Assembly: GCA_016742215.1 (NCBI GenBank)
Contig: JACVCC010000007.1
Span: forward strand, 1-46,878
Length of the DNA: 46,878 nt
From: Brevundimonas sp.
GTDB taxonomy: Bacteria > Pseudomonadota > Alphaproteobacteria > Caulobacterales > Caulobacteraceae
Direction of reading: 5' to 3'
The number at the start of each line of letters is the position of its first letter. The stretch's first letter is position 1. Positions 42,240 to 46,878 of this stretch are shown in pieces. A program made the translations under genes and the position numbers. Under the pieces are notes generated by a model. It was not told where the DNA came from. It saw only the letters and a program-made list of their open reading frames with translations, and made no database searches.

Positions 42240-42875
42240 TCATCGTTCCGAGAACAACGAACGCAAGCCGGGATAGGCGCCTTCGCCACGGGTGTAGTCG
42301 CGCCAGGCCTCGTTGGCCTGCCGCTGGCGCTCGAAGCCATCCTCCCGCGTCTGCTCCAGACCGTCGGGGCCGGCGCGGCGCAGGTCGGCCATCCGTTCAG
42401 GCATGTCGGGGCTGTGCATGGCCGAGCCTGTCATGCAGACCCGCTGGCCCAGGCGATCACCGGGAGCGGCCGGGCAGGGGATGCGGGCGACGCGGCCCAT
42501 GGGGCCGCTCGATGCGGACGGATCGACCGGACGAACGCGCCAGCGTTCGTCGATGACCGGCCCGTCCGCTGGAGGAGACGGCGCGGTCGAATCCGCGGCG
42601 AGCGCCTGAGGGATGCGAGGGCGGATCGCCGAGGGGGCGGCCGACGCTGCGCCTGCCGATCGCGTCGACGCGTCCGCTGGCCTGCGCGGGCCCGGGAATG
42701 GCACGGGCGTGAGGTCCAGCGGAATGGTCTGATACTCGACAGGCTGGGGGGGACGGATCAGGCGCGGCACGGCCAGACCGATGGGAAGCAGAAGGGCGAC
42801 GTGGAGCAGGATGGACAGCAGGACGACCGGACCGCGCAGCCGGAACGCCGACGAAATCGCTCCCGCTCTGGTCAT
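42240..42875 (-). CDS. TonB/TolA-like anchor protein lacking the TonB C-terminal domain (copy 2)
   Basis: A 211-residue protein starting MTRAGAISSAFRLRGPVVLL, with GGAGAGCGA before the ATG. One membrane helix (about 16-37) carries S21 and H25, again the SxxxH pattern of TonB-type anchors. A Pro-rich periplasmic region follows (RPPQPVEYQTIPLDLTPVPF, PSPPADGP). The C-terminal part resembles the neighbouring gene: a Cys pair in RIPCPAAPGDRLGQRVCMTG, then charged helices (ERMADLRRAGPDGLEQTRED). No TonB C-terminal domain is seen. The gene is flanked by two exact 24-base direct repeats. Confidence 0.68.
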   Translation of the reverse strand: MTRAGAISSAFRLRGPVVLLSILLHVALLLPIGLAVPRLIRPPQPVEYQTIPLDLTPVPFPGPRRPADASTRSAGAASAAPSAIRPRIPQALAADSTAPSPPADGPVIDERWRVRPVDPSASSGPMGRVARIPCPAAPGDRLGQRVCMTGSAMHSPDMPERMADLRRAGPDGLEQTREDGFERQRQANEAWRDYTRGEGAYPGLRSLFSER

Positions 42876-42911
42876 TCGCTCTCCACAATTGCAACTTCAT
42901 GTCATGTGTGA

Positions 42912-42935
42912 GGGCGAGCGTGGCCGTATTGGGGC
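42912..42935. repeat. 24-base direct repeat, copy 2
   Basis: An exact copy of 42206-42229. It lies 36 bp upstream of the minus-strand anchor-like gene (start 42875) and 28 bp upstream of the plus-strand gene starting at 42964. Confidence 0.9.
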
Positions 42936-42963
42936 GTTCGGGAACGCAGGGATGGAGATGAGC

Positions 42964-43260
42964 ATGATCGGCATGATCCTCGCTCTGTCGGTCGCTCTTT
43001 CAGCGGGTCAGCAAGCGGCGAGTCGCCTGCAGCGGCAGGAGGCGGGGCGGGCAGAGGTCGTGCTGGATTGCGTACTGCAGACCGACGGGCGATTCACCGG
43101 GTGCCGGGTCGTCTCGGAGACGCCTCGCGGGGTTGGGTTCGGCGCGGCCGCTCTGGAGCAGGTGCGACAGATGCGGGCCAGCCAGGCGCAGATGGCGGAA
43201 GCGGCGGCCGGCGACGACCGCAGGACCCGGCTCAGCTTTACCTTCCTGCTCGCCGAGTGA
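42964..43260 (+). CDS. Short secreted protein with TonB C-terminal-like domain
   Basis: A 98-residue protein. Four ATG codons lie close together (42952, 42958, 42964, 42973); 42964 is preferred because GGAG lies six bases upstream. The start MIGMILALSVALSAGQQAAS is a short signal peptide. The mature part has AEVVLDCVLQTDGRFTGCRV, then VSETPRGVGFGAAALEQVRQ, the central strands and helix of a TonB C-terminal domain, as in the gene at 40565-41344. It ends TRLSFTFLLAE, where TonB domains end in a final strand. It lacks a TonB anchor. It is divergent from the anchor-like genes and precedes the str operon promoter. Confidence 0.65.
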   Translation: MIGMILALSVALSAGQQAASRLQRQEAGRAEVVLDCVLQTDGRFTGCRVVSETPRGVGFGAAALEQVRQMRASQAQMAEAAAGDDRRTRLSFTFLLAE

Positions 43261-43268
43261 CAGGCGCC

Positions 43269-43297
43269 TTGACCTGACGGCCCCGCGCGCGTAGAAG
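43269..43297 (+). promoter_or_regulatory. Candidate promoter of the str operon
   Basis: TTGACC (43269-43274) and TAGAAG (43292-43297) are 17 bases apart. They lie about 235 bp before rpsL, so the leader would be long. The space 43298-43532 holds no convincing gene. Confidence 0.5.
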
Positions 43298-43532
43298 CCG
43301 CGCACTTTCGAGAGGGATGTCCCCGGACCTCCTCCGCGATCGTGACAACTCATCGACACGGGCTGTGCCCGCCGGATCGCCCAAAGCGCGCGTTCCGGCT
43401 TTTGTGTTTGTCGCGAACAAGGCTCGAAACCTCACCCGGGGACGGCGACGTCGCCGTCCGAAAAGAAGGCTCACCGGGGCGCTCCGGCCGAAAGGCACAC
43501 GCCCCCATCGACTAGAAGAGAACGAGTACTCG

Positions 43533-43904
43533 ATGCCTACGATCAACCAGCTGATCCGCAAGCCGCGCGCCCCCAAGCCGGTCCGCAACAAGGTCCCGGC
43601 CCTGAAGGGCTGCCCGCAGCGCCGCGGCGTCTGCACCCGCGTCTACACCACGACCCCGAAGAAGCCGAACTCGGCTCTGCGTAAGGTCGCCAAGGTCCGT
43701 CTGACCACCGGCATCGAAGCCGTGTGCTACATCCCGGGCGAAGGCCACAACCTGCAGGAGCACTCGGTGGTCCTGATCCGCGGCGGCCGCGTGAAGGACC
43801 TTCCGGGCGTCCGCTACCACATCCTGCGCGGCGTGCTCGACACGCAAGGCGTCAAGGACCGCAAGCAGCGCCGTTCGCACTACGGCGCCAAGCGTCCGAA
43901 GTAA
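43533..43904 (+). CDS. rpsL: 30S ribosomal protein S12
   Basis: Small-subunit protein at the decoding centre, 123 residues, beginning [20 protein letters not shown]. Conserved decoding blocks are [17 protein letters not shown] (about 38-54) and [14 protein letters not shown] (about 84-97). The two Lys residues whose change gives streptomycin resistance are present as in the sensitive form. The ATG is preceded by AGAAGAGAACGAG. It is the first gene of the str operon rpsL-rpsG-fusA-tuf. Confidence 0.99.
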   Translation: MPTINQLIRKPRAPKPVRNKVPALKGCPQRRGVCTRVYTTTPKKPNSALRKVAKVRLTTGIEAVCYIPGEGHNLQEHSVVLIRGGRVKDLPGVRYHILRGVLDTQGVKDRKQRRSHYGAKRPK

Positions 43905-43943
43905 TCCGCCCTGCGCGCACCCCAGATTTAAGAGGATACAGAT

Positions 43944-44417
43944 ATGTCCCGTCGTCACCGCGCCCAGAAGCGTGAAGTCCTGCCGGATCCCAAGTTTGGT
44001 GACCTGGTCGTCACCAAGTTCATGAACTACGTCATGTACGAGGGCAAAAAGGCCGTCGCCGAAAACATCGTCTACGGCGCCTTCGACATCCTGGCCGAGA
44101 AGAAGAAGGACCAGGAGCCGGTCGCTACCTTCCACGACGCCCTGAACAACGTCGCTCCGGCGGTCGAGGTTCGTTCGCGTCGCGTCGGCGGCGCCACCTA
44201 CCAGGTGCCGGTCGAGGTCCGTCCGGACCGTCGTCGCGCCCTGGCCATCCGCTGGCTCGTCAACGCCGCCCGCAACCGCGGCGAAAACACCATGACGGAA
44301 AAGCTGGCCGCCGAGCTGCTGGACGCTTCCAACAACCGCGGCACTGCCGTGAAGAAGCGCGAAGACACCCACAAGATGGCCGAAGCCAACCGCGCCTTCA
44401 GCCACTACCGCTGGTAA
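43944..44417 (+). CDS. rpsG: 30S ribosomal protein S7
   Basis: Primary 16S rRNA-binding protein of the small-subunit head, 157 residues. It begins [20 protein letters not shown] and contains [20 protein letters not shown] and [20 protein letters not shown], all typical. AAGAGGATACAGAT precedes the ATG. In E. coli, S7 represses the str operon by binding its mRNA; whether the leader here has such a site was not established. A 158-bp gap with a strong hairpin separates it from fusA. Confidence 0.99.
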   Translation: MSRRHRAQKREVLPDPKFGDLVVTKFMNYVMYEGKKAVAENIVYGAFDILAEKKKDQEPVATFHDALNNVAPAVEVRSRRVGGATYQVPVEVRPDRRRALAIRWLVNAARNRGENTMTEKLAAELLDASNNRGTAVKKREDTHKMAEANRAFSHYRW

Positions 44418-44480
44418 CGCCTTCGGGGATCCCGTCCTTCTTTCCAGGAAGGGCTGCGGTTCCTATCTACTGACTATCCG

Positions 44481-44511
44481 GCGCGGGCGGTTTGAGCTAA
44501 ATCGCCCGCGC
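44481..44511 (+). promoter_or_regulatory. Strong hairpin in the rpsG-fusA gap
   Basis: GCGCGGGCGGTTT (44481-44493) pairs with AAATCGCCCGCGC (44499-44511) in a thirteen-pair stem with one G-U, around the loop GAGCT. No T-tract follows, so it is not a standard terminator. It may stabilise or process the mRNA. Confidence 0.7.
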
Positions 44512-44575
44512 TCGCTTATCCGAACATCCCTCTGGCGCTGGAACCGGCGCCGTATTGACCGCAAGGCACGCTCCC

Positions 44576-46657
44576 ATGCCCCGCACGCATAAAATCGAAG
44601 ACTACCGCAACTTCGGCATCATGGCGCACATCGACGCCGGCAAGACGACGACGACCGAGCGGATCCTGTACTACACGGGCAAGAGCCATAAGATCGGCGA
44701 AGTCCACGACGGCGCCGCCACCATGGACTGGATGGACCAGGAGCAGGAACGCGGCATCACCATCACGTCGGCCGCGACGACCGCCTTCTGGCAAGAGAAG
44801 CGCCTGAACATCATCGACACCCCCGGGCACGTGGACTTCACCATTGAAGTCGAGCGCTCGCTGCGCGTTCTGGACGGCGCCGTGACCGTGCTGGACGGCA
44901 ACGCCGGCGTCGAGCCGCAGACCGAGACCGTCTGGCGCCAGGCCGACAAGTACAAGGTTCCGCGCATCGTCTTCGTCAACAAGATGGACAAGATCGGCGC
45001 CGACTTCGACAAGTCGGTCGAGTCGATCCGCGACCGTCTGGGCGCCAAGGCCGTGCCGATCCAGTTCCCGATCGGCGCCGAGTCGAACCTGAAGGGCCTG
45101 GTCGACCTGGTCCGCATGACCGCCGTGGTCTGGGACAACGACGGCCTGGGCGCCTCGTACGAAGACCAGCCGATCCCGGCCGACCTGGTCGACAAGGCCA
45201 ACGAGGCTCGTCAGTACCTGATCGACAACGCCGTCGAACTCGACGACGAGGCCATGGAAGCCTACCTCGAGGGCACCGAGCCGTCGGAAGAGACCATCAA
45301 GAAGTGCATCCGCAAGGCCGTTCTGACGGGCGCCTTCTACCCGATCCTGTGTGGCTCGGCCTTCAAGAACAAGGGCGTGCAGACGCTGCTGGACGCCGTC
45401 GTCGACTACCTGCCGTCGCCGGTGGACATCCCGCCGACCCCGGGCATCGACTTCAAGACCGAAGAGCCGATCGTCCGCAAGGCGTCGGACGAGGAGCCGC
45501 TGTCGGTTCTGGCCTTCAAGATCATGGACGACCCGTTCGTCGGCTCGCTGACCTTCTGCCGCCTGTACTCGGGCAAGATGGAAACGGGCATGGGCCTGCT
45601 GAACTCGACCCGCGACAAGCGTGAGCGCGTCGGCCGCATGCTGCTGATGCACTCGAACAACCGCGAGGACATCAAGGAAGCCTACGCCGGCGACATCGTC
45701 GCCCTGGCCGGCCTGAAGGACACCCGCACCGGTGACACCCTGTGCGACCCGATCAAGTCGCCGGTCATCCTTGAGCGCATGGAGTTCCCGGCCCCGGTCA
45801 TCGAGATCGCCGTCGAGCCCAAGTCGAAGGCTGACCAGGAGAAGCTGGGCGTCGCCCTGGCCAAGCTGGCTTCGGAAGACCCGTCCTTCACCGTCTCGAC
45901 CGACCACGAGTCGGGCCAGACGATCCTGAAGGGCATGGGCGAGCTGCACCTCGACATCAAGATCGACATCCTGAAGCGCACCTACAAGGTGGAAGCCAAC
46001 ATCGGCGCGCCGCAGGTGGCCTACCGTGAATCGATCAGCCGCAAGGCCGAGATCGACTACACCCACAAGAAGCAGACCGGCGGTACGGGCCAGTTCGCCC
46101 GCGTCAAGCTGGTGTTCGAGCCGGGCGAGCCGGGCACGGACTTCGTCTTCGAGTCGGCCATCGTCGGCGGCGCGGTGCCGAAGGAATACATCCCGGGCGT
46201 CGAGAAGGGCCTGAAGTCGGCCAAGGACAACGGCCTGCTGGCCGGCTTCCCGGTCATCGACGTCAAGGCCACCCTGGTGGACGGCGCCTTCCACGACGTC
46301 GACTCCTCGGTTCTGGCGTTTGAAATCGCTTCGCGCGCCGCCTTCAAGGAACTGCGCGAGAAGGGCGGACCGAAGCTGCTCGAGCCGATCATGGCTGTCG
46401 AGGTCGTGACCCCGGAAGAGTATCTGGGTTCGGTCATCGGTGACCTGAACGGCCGTCGCGGCATGATCCAGGGTCAGGACATGCGCGGCAACGCCGTCGT
46501 CGTGAACGCCTTCGTGCCGCTGGCCAACATGTTCGGCTACGTGAACACGCTGCGCGGCATGTCGCAGGGCCGCGCCCAGTTCACGATGCAGTACGACCAC
46601 TACGATCCGGTGCCGCAACACGTCGCCGACGAAGTGATCAAGAAGTATTCCGCCTAA
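44576..46657 (+). CDS. fusA: Elongation factor G
   Basis: Translational GTPase that drives ribosome translocation, 693 residues (E. coli 704). The start [20 protein letters not shown] is the ATG at 44576; a longer in-frame reading adds only seven residues. GTP-binding motifs are [15 protein letters not shown] (about 17-31), DTPGHVDF (about 81-88) and [10 protein letters not shown] (about 135-144). Domains II to V follow, with [20 protein letters not shown] near 485 and [20 protein letters not shown] near the C-terminus. It is the third gene of the str operon. Confidence 0.99.
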   Translation: MPRTHKIEDYRNFGIMAHIDAGKTTTTERILYYTGKSHKIGEVHDGAATMDWMDQEQERGITITSAATTAFWQEKRLNIIDTPGHVDFTIEVERSLRVLDGAVTVLDGNAGVEPQTETVWRQADKYKVPRIVFVNKMDKIGADFDKSVESIRDRLGAKAVPIQFPIGAESNLKGLVDLVRMTAVVWDNDGLGASYEDQPIPADLVDKANEARQYLIDNAVELDDEAMEAYLEGTEPSEETIKKCIRKAVLTGAFYPILCGSAFKNKGVQTLLDAVVDYLPSPVDIPPTPGIDFKTEEPIVRKASDEEPLSVLAFKIMDDPFVGSLTFCRLYSGKMETGMGLLNSTRDKRERVGRMLLMHSNNREDIKEAYAGDIVALAGLKDTRTGDTLCDPIKSPVILERMEFPAPVIEIAVEPKSKADQEKLGVALAKLASEDPSFTVSTDHESGQTILKGMGELHLDIKIDILKRTYKVEANIGAPQVAYRESISRKAEIDYTHKKQTGGTGQFARVKLVFEPGEPGTDFVFESAIVGGAVPKEYIPGVEKGLKSAKDNGLLAGFPVIDVKATLVDGAFHDVDSSVLAFEIASRAAFKELREKGGPKLLEPIMAVEVVTPEEYLGSVIGDLNGRRGMIQGQDMRGNAVVVNAFVPLANMFGYVNTLRGMSQGRAQFTMQYDHYDPVPQHVADEVIKKYSA

Positions 46658-46669
46658 ACCCAACCAAGC

Positions 46670-46694
46670 CCGGCGAGCTCACAAGGCTCGCCGG
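46670..46694 (+). promoter_or_regulatory. Hairpin in the fusA-tuf gap
   Basis: CCGGCGAGC (46670-46678) pairs perfectly with GCTCGCCGG (46686-46694) around a seven-base loop. There is no T-tract, so termination is partial at most. Confidence 0.65.
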
Positions 46695-46695
46695 A

Positions 46696-46737
46696 CCCCT
46701 GAAAACCCCAAGGACTGAAGCCCCCTCATTTCAGGGG
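46696..46737 (+). promoter_or_regulatory. Second, long-loop stem in the fusA-tuf gap
   Basis: CCCCTGAAA (46696-46704) is an exact inverted repeat of TTTCAGGGG (46729-46737), with 24 bases between. It sits directly before the tuf ribosome-binding site GGAGAGAAGAG and begins one base after the preceding hairpin. Confidence 0.55.
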
Positions 46738-46751
46738 ACGGAGAGAAGAGA

Positions 46752-46878
46752 ATGGCCAAGGAAAAGTTCGAACGCACCAAGCCGCACTGCAACATCGGCA
46801 CGATCGGTCACGTTGACCACGGCAAGACGACGCTGACGGCGGCGATCACGATGACGCTGGCGAAGGCCGGCGGCGCCA
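46752..46878 (+). CDS. tuf: Elongation factor Tu, N-terminal fragment (cut by window edge)
   Basis: GTPase that delivers aminoacyl-tRNA to the ribosome. Only the first 42 codons are inside the window. They begin [20 protein letters not shown], followed by the P-loop [11 protein letters not shown], which identifies EF-Tu clearly. GGAGAGAAGAG precedes the ATG. It follows fusA after 94 bp that hold two hairpins, and completes the str operon order. Whether this is one of two tuf copies cannot be seen here. Confidence 0.98.
   Translation, partial: MAKEKFERTKPHCNIGTIGHVDHGKTTLTAAITMTLAKAGGA

Noticed and set aside
44516..46663. Open frame of about 715 codons on the minus strand opposite fusA
   Set aside because: Antisense shadow of fusA with low-complexity composition.

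Overview
The window is high-GC bacterial DNA from an alphaproteobacterium of the order Caulobacterales, most likely Brevundimonas or a close relative. This rests on a gapR (DUF2312) gene close to a TacA-type sigma-54 regulator, an RNase E whose tail ends in the GWW motif, a 41-residue L36, many TPR and TonB-receptor genes, and gene content like Caulobacter crescentus. No prophage, intact insertion sequence or CRISPR array was seen.

Layout. 1-2955 (minus): lptF-lptG-lptD, the LPS export machinery, with lptD cut by the window edge. 3087-7682 (plus): pepA and holC, then three tandem small lipoproteins of the I78 inhibitor type and a secreted TPR protein. 7738-12646 (minus): an RNase E gene with a long leader, then an M48 metalloprotease and a membrane-anchored DsbA-like protein. 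13108-15642: an AmiC-type amidase and an MltB-type lytic transglycosylase, convergent. 15643-16480: a gene-poor, lower-GC stretch with an atypical tRNA-Cys-like sequence and a small membrane ORF. 16481-21666: rpmJ with its terminator, gapR, a small basic ORF without an ATG start, a TonB-dependent receptor and tacA. 21791-22060: a telomere-like G-rich tract, then two facing REP-like palindromes around a relic of a DUF559 endonuclease gene. 22065-25164 (minus): an Asp/Asn beta-hydroxylase-like protein and a DUF4153 membrane protein.

From 25270 the window runs through the ribosomal/RNA polymerase region: promoter, L10 leader, rplJ, rplL and a strong terminator. A 5.4-kb block of envelope genes (a lipoprotein, two tandem M61 peptidases, an FKBP lipoprotein) separates these from rpoB-rpoC. 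A second block, 40565-43260, lies between rpoC and the str operon (rpsL-rpsG-fusA-tuf). It holds four small TonB-related genes: two have the TonB-type membrane anchor and Pro-rich linker but no TonB C-terminal domain, and two have a TonB C-terminal-like domain but no clear anchor. This looks like a split TonB system and is the most interesting protein-level observation.

The main themes are envelope construction (LPS export, peptidoglycan hydrolysis, periplasmic folding and proteolysis, TonB energy transduction), chromosome and cell-cycle regulation (GapR, TacA), and core transcription and translation. All functional assignments come from reading translations and motifs by eye. No database search was run.
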